From Membranipora membranacea (taxonomy: Eukaryota; Bryozoa; Gymnolaemata; Cheilostomatida; Membraniporidae): DNA of 64,000 bases. The DNA lies in NCBI GenBank assembly GCA_914767715.1, contig OU612066.1, positions 21,674,283 through 21,738,282 of the forward strand, given 5' to 3'. The notes under the pieces were generated by a model, which saw only the letters and a program-made list of their open reading frames with translations, was not told the origin of the DNA and made no database searches. The stretch's first letter is position 1; each line of letters begins with the position of its first letter. The translations under genes were made by a program, and so were the position numbers. Below, piece by piece: positions 12,420 to 24,739 of this stretch.

Positions 12420-13250
12420 GGAGTATGGAATATACTCTCTCTGGTTTATATAATCAGGTTGCAAGACACTAAAGTAATATATTTCTGGATTGTGAACAGA
12501 CAATTCTCGTTTATACATATTTTCACTGAACATAACAAAAACTAATATTTTCATCATGGCGAGTTAACTCCAAATTATACAAACCACTGGATAAAAATAA
12601 AGATTTTTCCGCTCGTTGCGGAATCATTTCTAATCTTGCATTATACAACAGCTCCAGTAATGATTATTCATCAAGATACTACAGTTATACTACTGACTAT
12701 AGGACTATATGAATTGCGGATGAACTTAGTACCTGATAAATCATGAACTCTATATGACTTGTCTCCCAAAGATACGAAACAAAATTCAGGACATTATTGA
12801 TGTATAAGATCAGTCCGGAATTATTTCTACTCTTTGATTATGTGGCTGCTCCTGTATGGATTATTCTTCAAGATTTTTCAGCTGTATAGGATTAACAAAA
12901 GATAACACTTTACCAAGACCTCTATGTCAGTACACCCACACAGCTATGGTGAGTTTTGGTTTCGACCTCTCCTACTTTCAATACAAAATAAGTTAATTAG
13001 CTTTCTAAAAATTTTTTATTGGAACAGTAAAACACATGCAACAAAATGACTGAAGCTGTAAAATGCAAAAACAGGGTATGCATCTGAGCGTTGATATTGG
13101 TAACAAAATTTTCGTCAACATAACCATGAAGTTATAAAGGAAAGAAGCAATAAATACTTCATAAGAAAACTACACCAAAACTGGATCGTGGGCACAAAAT
13201 CGCCTGTGTGCCAGGATGAGTGAAAATATTATAATCAATACAGGGAAACA
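12420..13250. other. Spacer between D1 and C1, no gene seen
   Basis: Convergent 3' flank of D and C. It matches 61,600-62,423 in the other arm closely, and 44,800-46,010 more loosely. It contains repeated phrases of the type CCAGTATGGATTATTCATCAAGATACT at 2-3 spots. I see no exon structure. Confidence 0.5.
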
Positions 13251-16200
13251 CTATGAGATTATCCTGTGGAGAGCATTTCTCATGAAAGTCTGTACATTCT
13301 TAAAACATTCGGAAACTCGTCTCTTTACACCATGCTGAGCTCTGCGCGTAGCCAATAACTTGGTAGTAGCCTGAGAGCGTTTCTCACAGAGTCGTAATTT
13401 ATCACTAGATGTATCAAACGGTATTTGAGATATTTCATGCTGCACACATGTAGCTGGTTCAGGTTTTATTTCCTCATCGGTTTCACAAATCATCGCTACT
13501 GAATCTGAAATCAAGTAAAGCATTTGTCAAAGTTTGCCCTACATCACTACTGTAATCAATCAAGAGTTGGCCAGGGGAAGGCAAATTCTAATTTATTCAT
13601 GATCTGTAATGCTCACCCTTGTAACATCTATATTTGTGAATCAATCCTTGACCAATTTTGTATGTTAGTTTATTGATTTCATTACCGCCGCTTCGAAGTT
13701 TGAAAAAAGAATGATCACTGGATTGGGTCTGTCAGTGTTCACGATTAAGCTTCGCAAATGGACACATGTTTTTGTTAGCTTTCTTCCTTTTGACAGAATT
13801 TACAAGATCTCATCACATGTATAAAAGTTTCTGGCTCACCCTGAGGAACTGTAAGGGAATTATTCTGTTGCTCCTGTATTTCACTCTCCGACCCATCTTC
13901 AGAATATTCAATTTCAGCTCTGTAAAATTGAATTAAACTAGTTGAACATCACTGTCTTCATTTGTTGTGGGGAGAGATAGCTCATAATACTGAAGTTTTC
14001 CCCTGTTCTGATTTTCAATGTGAATATTGTTCACAGGCATCAGTAATCAGAAGGTGGCTTCATAGTCGTGATGATGAAAATGAGGATAAATGGTATCACT
14101 GTTTACTACAGATCTTATCTTGTGGTCAGCTCTACAGATCTGAAGTGAATATTAAATAGGGGAACAAAATGTATCATAGCCTGGATTCTCCAATGGGATA
14201 AGGCAACCATAACAATATTATGAGTGCTGTCCATCAAAGTGCATTGTGGGATGGTTTTTTAATATCTCTCGGTTTGAAAGTAATTAGCACATTGACAACA
14301 TATGTGCGGATTGTTTTTGCAAAATATTCATTGAAACTCACACAAAATGGTCATTTGAGATGGTCTGATAGAATAGTGTCGAGAGTGATGTCTCTAGTTT
14401 GTCCAGCTGTGTCAGTTCATTGGTGAACACCAGGAGACTTAGATTCAGAGGAGTTTCCAATTCCTCCTCAGGATAACCAAAGCTGTCTTCATACAGAGAT
14501 CACCTATTCATCAAATCATTCTCGAAGCTCAGCCAAAGGGATGTTTCAAATACCCCAGGACTAGAAATTATCACAAAAATAACCAAGTTATATACAGTGG
14601 TCAAGAGCAGACAATTAGTATGTTATCGCGATCGCCAAATCTGTTGTCGATTGTTATCAGTTTTGGGACATTACTTCCAGACATGGTTTTTTTGCTGTTT
14701 TGATATATTTGATTGAGTTCATGTTTGGAGAGATATGCCTATCAGAGACAGCCCAAATCATATCACTGTTTGGACGCTAGGTCAGCTGACATCATTCAAT
14801 CAATAATAGTTTTATATAAAGAAAAAAATGGAAGCATTTGCTGGAAAAAGCAAACTTTTAGGGGTATAGCTATAAGTTGTCTTCTTATTGTGAATGTAAA
14901 GACAATCCTTAAACTTTCTCATATCATGTTATTATTGACAACTATCATATTCCTATTGGCTGGGGACATTGAATTCCATATCTGGAATAGCATCATTAGC
15001 TTTCCTTTGCATAAACAAAGGGCTTGCAAAAATAGCCAGTCCCTAGTAGCAATCTAGAAATGCCCTAATCATCGACACTGTAGGGGTATAATTACTGTTT
15101 GCAATTTTGTAAACAAGACAATTTCTCAGGCTAATTATTCATGCTACTAGGGACAGCCAATCAGATAACAGTCAGATGGGTCCCTGTGTTTAGTGTCCTA
15201 ACCGTATAACGCTATGATACTATTTCCATTCTAAGAGAAGAATCTAATTCAGTGGCTGGGGATGAAAGCTTTCACAGTTCTAGTCAGTTGCGTGCAGCTT
15301 GCTAGCGCACTGATCTTTCTGAATCGGGGGCTCAGCTGTAGTATGATATAAAGAAATAATAAAATGAATACAAGTGACTAGTAGAACATCATTAAATATT
15401 CACCTTACATCATGTACCATATTTTGATCAGTCGGGATCTTCAATGACGAGACTTGATCATTAATTTTAAGAGAATCATCTACTAGCTGATTGAGGCTGT
15501 CGGTGAGCCGTGTAGTAAATAATGTGTCTGTAGTGAACTCTTCATCGCATGAGAAGGGAGACTCAGTGTCCAAGATGTCTGTGAGATCTGAGAATGTAAG
15601 AACTAATATGCTACATATCATAAATCGCTATTGATGTCCCATTTTTAGTTGGAGCTTCTCAATAAAAATTAGCAAGATATCTACATCTCTTGTCATGTCA
15701 TACGGTTCGTGATTTTTTTATAACTGGTTGGGTTTCCTCTGCAATCGCTCAATGAAGAGCTAAACCTCAAGTACTGTTCTATTTTTCAATGGTTGTATGG
15801 CTCATTGGATTCAATACGATTCCATTATTGCAATTGTGAAATGCTTCAGCATAGCAAAACTATTAACTAAGGCATAGTATTGGATAAATAACTCCCAAAT
15901 AACAACATAACAAATAACAAAGTCCCTCAGATAACGATATTAACCATCAGAGAATTCACACATCTGATCTTCATCCCGGAAACTTCCCTCCTCAGACCCG
16001 TATCCTGCATCTGATTCTGAAATCAAATATGTTTTGATAAGTTTCTAATAAAATTGATTAGTAATCATATATGGTTGAACTTATTGTATCGATGGCGATA
16101 AACCATGTCCGAGCAAGGGGTTAGAGACTCCTTGGTCTGAGCTTCTATCAATGTCTACATAACAGCTGCTTTGGTATAGGATTTTGCCCCGCGTTGAAAA

Positions 16201-16560
16201 CACCATGTTATGAAACGGTTCATTGACAAGATCAGCTGCTTCAATGATTCGTATCATCATCACGACAATAATGTGTTTTTGAAATTTAGACTCACCTTTC
16301 TGGCTTTTGCAGATAACTGCATCCTCTAACTCACTCACATCCTGCTGCTGGCCCTTGTGATCATCATTGATATCACTCCACAACCTTGTGCTAACTACCT
16401 CGCCACTACAATGATTGAAATGTGTGATATGTTATTTAACTCTCACTGATAAAGTCACCTAGTAGTGTCACTACCGCTTGTACTTCTTTCCCATTGTGTC
16501 GTTGTGCACTCAGAAGGCAGCGATTGCATCATTTTTGAAAGCGTAACGCTGCTGATGACA
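13251..16560 (-). pseudogene. C1: gene C paralogue, probably inactivated
   Basis: Minus-strand exons in gene order: start region about 16,463-16,540 (Met-Met-Gln-Ser-Leu-Pro), 16296-16405, 15945-16016, 15404-15587, an exon starting at 14560, 13840-13919 and 13251-13504 (last). Borders are GT-AG, and phases agree except around the 14.3-14.56 kb exon. The middle is acidic and Ser/Thr-rich. The last exon ends in a basic tail (HGVKRRVSECFKNVQTFMRN). Breaks: TGA at 14500-14502 where C3 has Ser, and an in-frame TAA in the copy of the family's first exon (about 16,830). The C2 exon 46795-47007 has no counterpart here. A minor splice form that avoids the TGA cannot be excluded. Function unknown. Confidence 0.55.
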
Positions 16561-17150
16561 CATCATCTTTGGTTAAAATCTTATGGATTTTTTTGGAGTT
16601 CACAGACAGGGCATAAATATATCATTTTTTGATAAATGTGCGCTGGTGAATAATCTAAATAGTTAAAGCTTTCCCCTAGCCCAAACGAATTCAGGCCAAA
16701 TCCCAAATATAAATGTATAATCGTAAACCATTACAATGGAGTTGACAACTTGCCCACTATCAATTTAATAACAACAGTAATGAGAATAACAAGTACACTT
16801 ACATGGCAGTTCTGTACATTTCTTTTTGTTGATATTATTCGTTATATGAATAGAAGTTCCCGTAGATATCACTTAGATTTATTTATAGCTTTTGACAGAG
16901 AATAACAGAAACACAGCTTGTTCAGTCAGTCGCTATTTTCTGATTATTGCGCTCAACCTTCCGTCATCATTGTGTTAAATGTTGTGTCATGGCGCATCTC
17001 CTTCAATTGTTGGCCATTTCGAATTGAAATCATTATTGTTCATTATTATACAAGTTATCCTGTTGTTATGATTGTGATAGTAATAATAACTAAATATATG
17101 ACATCATACAACTGCAGCAAGGAGTTATATAAATAAACCATACTTTGTGA
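16480..17150. repeat. Third copy of the C 5' flank
   Basis: Resembles 1-720 and 48,720-49,400: the C first-exon area, then a run matching …CAGAGAATCACAGAAACACAGCT and GTGTCTCCATCAATTGTTGG. It diverges beyond about 17,150, where the other two copies continue toward a TRIM gene. This is the breakpoint of the ancestral triad on this side. Confidence 0.65.
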
Positions 17151-17720
17151 TGCTAAACTTTTGACTTATATGCAGTGAACAGTGATAAAAAAAAAAGTGT
17201 GTAAAATGTAGGTGATCGGTAGGGTGAGTGTGGCCAGCGGTTTTAAGGGTTAAGGCGTAAGGCTTTTTAATTTATGTTGGTAAAGTTTGATAGAGGATTT
17301 GAAAGAACAATGACTCGAATTGTATGACCACACACGGATTTGGCTCTTCGGCTCTTTGGTATCCAGCTTGAATTTATAATCCTAATTGATGATTTTTTTT
17401 TACACTTACTACCACTAAAAAATCTCAATTTTTCAGTCTGTTGTGGGGAAGTTTCACCATTGTGAATTACAAATCAAAACTCCAACCAAAAATTACAAAT
17501 AATTAAAGAGATCTGGTGTAAGTTTTTTTCGGGTGCGATGATACAGAATACAGTAAGAAAATCCAACTTTCCTTCTCAGGACATTCGTCCAATATATTAT
17601 TTCCTCACAAAACACCATCATCACAGAATCTTTGTTATCTTGTGCTAAACAAGATCAGAAGTCTAGTAGGGAATTCTATAAAACAAGTGATCAACTATTA
17701 CTGTGATTGCTGCTTGACTC
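17150..17720. other. Intergenic, no gene seen
   Basis: AT-rich sequence without splice-bounded frames. Nothing here matches the other triads. Confidence 0.4.
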
Positions 17721-17721
17721 A

Positions 17722-17919
17722 GTCGGATATGCATATACATCACAGCTGTGTATGCATATACTCGGATATGTATATACATATACATATACACATACGTATA
17801 TACAAATATATATGTATACATGTAGCTTGGATATGCATATACATCACAGCTGTGTATGCATATACATCATAGCTGTGTATGCATATACTCGGATATGTAT
17901 ATACATAAACACATACATT

Positions 17920-17960
<41 letters not shown>

Positions 17961-18095
17961 GTAGCTCGGATATACATATACAGCACAGCTGTGTATGCAT
18001 GTACTCGGATATGTATATACATATACACATACGTATGTACATATATATATATATATATACACGTAGCTCGGATATGCATATACAGCACAGCTGCT
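17722..18095. repeat. Palindrome-rich AT minisatellite
   Basis: About four imperfect units of 95-135 bp. Each combines GCTCGGATATGCATATACA, the palindromic core CACAGCTGTG, TATGCATATACTCGGATATG, and an expanding (TA)n or (CATA)n run. Long open frames on both strands (Tyr-Ile-rich) are by-products of the dinucleotide and are not genes. Confidence 0.85.
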
Positions 18096-18099
18096 GTGC

Positions 18100-20700
18100 T
18101 CACAAGCACAAACCTGCAATATACGCTGGTCGGTGTGAGATAAAATGAGGGTAGTAGTATGAATAACGGCTATTTGTATAGAACCCAGTCTGAGCCACAA
18201 ATCAACGTGTCTGGTCAGCCAGAGAAGACTTTTGAATTAATGAGCAGCAACAACCCCTTCGACAACGGTCAATTCGAAACGGTCAGTTAAATGGAGTAAC
18301 ACTTGCAGGTGCGCTGCAGAATCTTGAGAATCTTGAGCTGTCTGGGGGTACCCGGATAGGTCAAAGCTGATTATTTCATAAATAGAGGTTACGATAATTA
18401 TCTCTACAGAAAAAAATAATGTGTAAGCGTAATAAAGATAAGAGTAAATATAACTACTATTGACATGCAATGTGGATGTCAGTTATTGCATTTATCATCT
18501 CTAGGAGCCCAGAATCGGCAGAAAAAGTTTGGCCATAGAAAAGGCTGTAAGATTTGCATAACATTAATCTATGTGTCACAAAACCTAGCTTCATCATTAC
18601 TTATCATAGTTTGCATGTGCAACTTACAGCGCAGCCGCAGATCTATTCTACCTAATGCAATGACAAAACATGTTGCAGTAAACACTGACAACTAGCAAAC
18701 CAAGCTGAGCCCACTAGTTGTGTTCTGACACATCTAGGGATCACTTTGCAGAACTCAATGAAGATGGTGGTGTTTAGATCTGGCTTACCTAAAAATTATT
18801 AGTTATTACTTGCAGTAGGTGTTTTTCGCATTGCATAGTGGTGCTGACCGCTGAGGGTAAATGACTATACTGTATTTGTTTTCGTTATTATAAGCTTATG
18901 ATCCTAATTTATCTTAAAAGTTCTCGATCTAGGTTTTGCCTAAGGAGACAAATTATTTATACAATCTTGTGTGGAAAGGTCTTTTACATACATTCACAGA
19001 TTTTTCTTGCACTTAAGCAATAAGGAGCTGATATAACTCTAGGCGTCCCTTGATTATATACATTATTTCATTGACAGAGATACAGTAAACTATTATGCCC
19101 TGCACAAAATAATCATGTCATATCTTGCATTTAAGTGTGACAGTATTTAATGCTATTAGCTTGTCTAAGAAGTATATTGAGTCCATGATCTGAACACCCT
19201 AACCTCGTCCTCATGACATGCGGCTTGCGCCCTCCCTGCTTGCATAATATTATAATCGTTGTTAATCAACTATTGCTGTGTTATCCCCACCTGGATTATA
19301 AGAGGACAACTCTGAAATTAGTGATTTTTCTGAGATCATAAGGTCAATGATACCTGAACAGACATATGTTTTCGACATCACTTATGAGTGTTTTGAGAGT
19401 CGGTGTCTGTGTTTATGTAAAGATAGTCCAAAGTTCATAAAACAAGTCTGTTAGCCGAGAAGATAAAATATACAGGAGCAAATAAATAGTCAGTCGGATA
19501 TTAGATACCTGGTTTTGTTTGCTTGATTGGAACATTTTTATTGACTGCTACAGCAAGGTAATGCCATAGTTATTTATGTTTCAAATGCATTCTGTGAAAC
19601 TATCATTAACATGCTATTGAGAGCTAACTAACTCAAGTGGCAGTGAGAGTGACTGAGTGAGTGAGTCCCGTCTGAGCAGGCAGAATTCTCCCTGGTCTGA
19701 GCAGCTAGGAGTCGGTCAACTCTGAGTCTACTCTTTGCTTGGTGTGAGCAATGAGGGAGTTCAGTAGATCATTTGTAAGTCTGAGACTCACTGATCACGG
19801 GCCCCTGGAATGTAGTCCCAGGGGCCCATGTCACTGACTGATATCTATTCTGTTGTAGCAAGCTAGTGTATCTCAATCATTCTATCTTATTAAAGGTATG
19901 ATATGATAGCTTAAATAGTAGATTCTTGTATGAATGTATATAAAACATTAAATTAATGAGTAGATCAGTAGCGATGCTGGATCAGTCACCACATGACAAA
20001 ATGTAATTGGCTTGTTGTGCATATGACCTCCCTCCTGTTCTTCCTGGAGGAGAGGAAGCTCATTGGTTGTGCAAATAGGTAAGAATGAACCGCTTCACCC
20101 ATCCGTATTCACCAAAAAAACACGCCCAGTTGGTGTGGGTACGCCTAGGCCTATAGCCTATATATAATATATATATATAGGCCTGCATATATATTTGTCG
20201 CTTCTCACCGCTCCTCACCGATTTTTCATACGCTACTTTCTCACCAAACGAGCGCATGTTTGGCAAGTGATCACTTTAATGGGACACGTAATATCTGGAC
20301 TGGCCCCACCAGATTCAACCCTAGCTATGTATTCGCAACGTGGTATGCAGATATTGTTTGGGTGATGAGTAAACAGGGACTCCATGGTGCGGTGTGGACT
20401 GTGAATAGTAGGCCCATGACAGAAATTGCCCTCATCATCGTCAGTATACTAATATGCAAGCCTGTTCCGTCACTTCTATATGGCAATGGTCACGGAACCA
20501 ATAGGCCAACCTAAGGCTGCAGTTATTTCTTTCATTACCCTTTTTATATCATCCTTGAATCAATCTCAGGTTCTGAACTGATTTATTGTGACAGTCTGTT
20601 AGGTACCCTGTTGAGAGATAAATCTTGTGGAGTCCTTCGATTTCTGTCTTCTCCTGCACCATTCAACAACTATATTATCCCGAGCCATGTTTCATCTCCT
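18100..20700. other. Intergenic stretch upstream of the acyl-CoA oxidase
   Basis: No convincing exon. Notable items are a perfect 10-bp stem at 19,799-19,827 (GGGCCCCTGG, 9-nt loop, CCAGGGGCCC) and GTGAGTGAG-like runs at 19,650-19,690. The 5' end of the oxidase transcript may lie here. Confidence 0.35.
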
Positions 20701-22081
20701 GTAGATGGCGTTGGCTTTTGGTAAGGCAGTGAGTTGGGCACTTCAGGCTCGTATGTCTAATCTAACGGTGCCTGCAGCCAGCACCAGTATACAGTACAGC
20801 AGCTCTATGGCTAATAACCACAGTCCCTCAGCTCTAAGAGATGATTGGCCTAAGCCTCACTTTAATATAGATAAGACGATGGAGATTCTCGATCATGATA
20901 ATCTGGAGACGATGAAAGAGATGAGAGAATTCTTATGTGATCCTGTTTTCACTCCAAAGTAAGACTTCAGGGGTAAAGTTTTCAAACTCTGACTAGGAGC
21001 TGCAGCAGAGAGATTTAGTTGCACTCTGTAGTTACATATTGTCTGTCTTTGATAATATTTGATCATTTGCAGGAGTAAAGTTTGCACTAGTAAGAATTAA
21101 CGAAATTTAGTCGTCTTCAAAATAGTTAAAATAAAGTTCAAAACAGTTAAAATAATGTTTCGCTAATACATACTCATCCAGGATATGCAATCAAAATATA
21201 AATTATGTTTGAATATTAATACTCTGTATATAAACTCCAGGTTTTATAGATTCTTCAATCACTATATTATTATATAATTTTATTCAGATACATCTCATCA
21301 CTATATAATGTTACTATGTAGATACTTCATATCACTGATAATATTATTATGCAGATATAACATTCCACTAGAAGAGGAGAGGGAGGTAGCCTTACAAAGA
21401 CTACAGAGAATCTGTGATGGCGGATTTATCTCTGTACTCAACTTTAATGACAATCCTCGTAAAATATTCGCTGCTCACGAGCTGGCAGCTGTGGTCGACT
21501 CAGCTATGGCTACAAAGGTGACTGTCCAGTTTAATCTGTTTGGTAGGTACAACAGAGCGGTGGTTATACAGCTGTGACTGGGCCCTTTATATCCCAGTCT
21601 GATAATTATCAGTATAAGTTTTTAGTATGAGTTTAACACATCAAGCTTCCTTGATTCACAATCAAAGTCCTTTAGCTTTGTGACTGAAAGTTTAAATTTT
21701 GTGTTTGTTATGTCAGAAGGTTAGTGAGTTTGTTGCTTGCTGGCCAAGTAGCAGAACTGTTCTATTATCACCATGCATTCCAAAGTAAAATCACTTACAG
21801 AGAAATTCATTCATCGCTTGCTTTCACAACTAGCAATGCACAGCAAACAGTTTATACATAAGCTTTCTGTTGTCAGCATGACAAGCACTGCACAGCCTTT
21901 GTCATGTAATGTTGTAATGGGATTCACTGCCCTTCTACTGTTAGTATCACAGAACCTGTTGCTGAATGAGGGAGATAAACTTGGGTTAATCGACTCATGA
22001 ATTGAGGCGCAAGCATTGAATATTTCATGCCATGACCAGAATCTGTTTTTTTCTCACATCTCTTGCTCATATCATACCACA

Positions 22082-22601
22082 CCATCTCATTGTGACCTTT
22101 CTTCTATATATTATTGCCAACTTCATATGATCTGTACCCAATGAACTCCCTCACAGATCATTGCTGTATCATTATCATATACTAATAACTTATATTATCT
22201 AATAGGAGGTAGATCAGTTGGTTAGAGTGCCGTCCCTTCAGCATGAAAATGTTGAAGGTCGTGGGTTCAAATCCCACTGCAGTCTATTGACTATTGGGGT
22301 TTGGTTGGCCCCCAGGTGTGCTCCCACCTGCCTGCAAACAGAGAGCAAATGGGCGCAGATATTGCAGCCTAGCCCCTAAGGCAACTGGTATTTTGATGCC
22401 GATACTTCGGGACGTGGCGTGTGATATGACATCTGATTTTACCATTTTAATCAACCATCTTTTATCTGAATATAACAGGGGTACAGTGTTAAAGCTTGGT
22501 ACAGAGAGACATCACAGTGAACTCCTCAAGGGAAGCGATACTCTGGAGGATGTCGGCTGTTTCGGTCGGAGTTAGGATATGGTAGGCAAAACTAAAACTA
22601 G
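22082..22601 (+). repeat. Tandem-duplicated intron/exon unit of the oxidase, unit 1
   Basis: About 520 bp containing a SINE and a copy of ACOX exon 3 (22479-22581). It is repeated immediately downstream from 22,602, where it is interrupted by the DNA element at 22716-23704 and ends near 24,117. The junction joins AAAACTAGA to CCATCTCATTG. Exon 3 of unit 1 lacks 4 nt present in unit 2 (after TTTCGGTC), which shifts the frame. Unit 2 keeps the frame but has GAT-GGC where unit 1 has GAT-GTC. Confidence 0.85.
22206..22470 (+). mobile_element. tRNA-derived SINE, copy 1
   Basis: A tRNA-like head has a box A-like TAGATCAGTTGG (22,210-22,221) and a box B GGTTCAAATCC (22,264-22,274), but the acceptor and anticodon arms do not fold as a functional tRNA. 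A body beginning TTGGGGTTTGGTTGGCCCCC follows and is shared with TRIM introns. Fits the tRNA-head SINE class transcribed by RNA polymerase III. Confidence 0.75.
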
Positions 22602-22715
22602 ACCATCTCATTGTGACCTTTCTTCTATATATTATTGCCAACTTCATATGATCTGTGCCCAATGAACTCCCTCACAGTTCATTGCTGTATCATTATCATA
22701 TACTAATAACTCATA

Positions 22716-23704
22716 GGGGAAGGCGGGGTACGTTGAGCCAGTTTTTACATATTTAATTGCAACATGCAGTTGAATTGTGCCAGATTAACAAAAATTGGCA
22801 CTGAAATTGGTCTTCATGTCTTCCATCAACATGAGTGAGGTCAGAAACCCATTGCAGCAAGAAAAGGAAATATTGCTGTTTCAAAAAAAATCGGGAAGCG
22901 GCTCAATGTGCCCCAAGCACGGGGCACGTTGAGCCGGGTCCGAATTTTGTATGGGGCACGTTGAGCCACTCTGTTATGGTAATCTCTTTGCTGGTAATAA
23001 CTTTTTAATTCATTGCAACCATAAGAAATAAAGGAAAGGAACCAAATTCATTGCAACAGCGCATTTTTTTCATCACACAAGTGAACTATAAAATATAATT
23101 CGCAACACATAAATCTCTGAATTTTTTGCGGTAGAGGAATACTTGCACAAGGCAAACTTGATCATAAGTGAAGGGAAAAGTGAGCTCCGAGTAATTGCTG
23201 ATTTCATTGAAGAAACATCAATTGCAATGTTTTTGTTTTTGTGTACATATACTTCATATACACTTTCATCATGTAACATTTATATACTGCGTTGCATGGC
23301 TCAACGTGCCCCAACGGGCATGGCTCAGCGTGCCCCAACAGCCTGTTTTTCACTTTCAATTCGAGTTCAACAAAATCTCTCCATCAGAGATAAGTTTAGA
23401 TTATGTGATTTTGAGGCTAAATATGATGTTATCACATAATAAAAGTTGCAACTTCTCAGTCACGCCTTGTTGGGAATAAATGACATTGCCGTCGAATGGC
23501 GCATTATTTACTTTTTACGCTAAAAACGATGAAAAACTAAATAATTATCTTCTCTTAGTAGCTATCTTTCTTTTTGTCTGCTCAAAAAGGGGGCCTTTGG
23601 TCACATGACCTCTGATGGAAGGTAAAAAAAAAAACATAAAATGGTATTTGAAAAAAGTGGGGTGGATCAACGTGCCCCATTGCTCAACGTGCCCCGCCTT
23701 CCCC
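22716..23704. mobile_element. 989-bp nonautonomous DNA transposon, TA target
   Basis: Terminal inverted repeats are GGGGAAGGCGGGGTACGTTG at the left and CAACGTGCCCCGCCTTCCCC at the right. It is flanked by TA on both sides, and the empty site survives at 22,190-22,203 (AACTTATATTATC). The interior repeats the phrase GGGGCACGTTGAGCC in both orientations (22,919-22,975, 23,295-23,330, 23,664-23,700). No transposase frame is visible. The TA duplication suggests the Tc1/mariner group. It inserted after the 520-bp tandem duplication, since only unit 2 carries it. Confidence 0.85.
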
Positions 23705-23716
23705 TATTATCTAATA

Positions 23717-23975
23717 GGAGGTAGATCAGTTGGTTAGAGCGCCGTCCCTTCACCATGCAACTGTTGAAGGTCGTGGGTTCGAATCCCACTGCAGTCTATT
23801 GACTATTGGGGTTTGGTTGGCCCCCAGGTGTGCTCCCACCTGCCTGCAAACAGAGAGCAAATGGGCGCACATATTGCAGCCTAGCCCCTAAGGCAACTGG
23901 TATTTTGACGCCGATACTTCGGGACGTGGCGTGTGATATGGCATCTGATTTTCCCATTTTAATCAACAATTTTTT
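23717..23975 (+). mobile_element. tRNA-derived SINE, copy 2
   Basis: Same insertion as 22,206-22,470, multiplied by the tandem duplication. Box A-like TAGATCAGTTGG is at 23,722-23,733 and box B GGTTCGAATCC at 23,776-23,786, closer to the consensus than copy 1. Confidence 0.75.
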
Positions 23976-24478
23976 ATCTGAATATAACAGGGGTACAGTG
24001 TTAAAGCTTGGTACAGAGAGACATCACAGTAAACTCCTCAAGGGAATCGATACTCTGGAGGATGGCGGCTGTTTCGGTCTGACTGAGTTAGGATATGGTA
24101 GGCAAAACTAAAACTAGATTTTAATAACATATGCTGCAAATTGCTACTTTATGGATGAAACTCTTTTCTAATCCTGTAAATTGTTACAGAACCTCAATTA
24201 CTAGTTACCCAAGTAATTTTCTGTAGTCCATTACCAAGCTTCTAAACATTTACATCCTCAAAGCTTCAATCATTTCAAACTTGAGTAATGCTGATTTTAT
24301 CAATGTGTGCTAAAGTTTGTCACTTGATATACAAGCAAGCCTCATATCCTGAGTCAGCACCTGGACTTTTAGTGATAAGTGATGTACAATGGCAAGCTAT
24401 AGATTTGGAGTTGCCTCCTACTTGAGTAACTCTAACGAGTCCACTTCTTCTTTATTTAATAATCAGGTAATAATGCAG

Positions 24479-24739
24479 CAGTCTGCGCATGTGCGAACTG
24501 TTGAGGCATACGTTCGTCTCTGCAGCATAGGGCTTGAACTAATTCACCTAGTCTGAGTACCAAAATTGGGAAAACAATGGAAACCCATAATTTGGAAATA
24601 TTTGGGCCTAAATGGAACACTGGTTTTGATATCTCATAACCTTGAACCCTGGGAGTTGCCTTTCTTGATTGAAGGCAGCGCCACCACTGCTGTGCTGCAG
24701 AGATAGACTATGTCACAAGGCTATCCTGCAAGCAGAATG
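24479..24739. mobile_element. 261-bp element inserted in ACOX exon 4
   Basis: Flanked by a 9-bp direct repeat ATAATGCAG (24,470-24,478 and 24,740-24,748). Removing the insert and one repeat leaves a 145-nt exon with correct phases on both sides, which proves insertion into coding sequence. A relative lies at about 28,310-28,440, sharing GTCTCTGCAGCATAGGGC and the following 120 bp. An 8-9 bp duplication is compatible with hAT-type or Merlin-type elements; terminal inverted repeats are not clear. Confidence 0.75.

Larger units (their letters stand above)
1..15060. repeat. Left arm of ~15-kb segmental duplication
   Basis: Nearly the whole stretch, genes and introns alike, recurs in the same order and orientation from about 48,790 to the right edge of the window. 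Anchors are the C 5' exon (1-300 / 48,790-49,110), the foldback MITE (2,282 / 51,140), the TRIM stop codon (8,581 / 57,792), the D remnant (9,806 / 60,680) and the C last exon (13,251 / 62,424). Offsets drift between about 48,790 and 49,210 because of private insertions, for example 9,340-9,585 and about 10,505-11,135 in this arm only. Noncoding sequence is also highly similar, so the event is recent relative to the split from triad 2. Confidence 0.9.

Noticed and set aside
17642-18200. Several overlapping open frames of 76-118 codons on both strands
   Set aside because: They consist of Tyr/Ile/His/Cys codons from the TA/CATA minisatellite and have no splice context.
22206-22288. Functional tRNA gene
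   Set aside because: Box A and B are present, but the arms do not fold into a cloverleaf and a SINE body follows; the same holds for 25,266, 39,055 and 39,752.
22294-22575. Frames of 93-101 codons at 22294 and 23806
   Set aside because: Each is SINE body read through into ACOX exon 3; the N-terminal part is repeat sequence, not protein.
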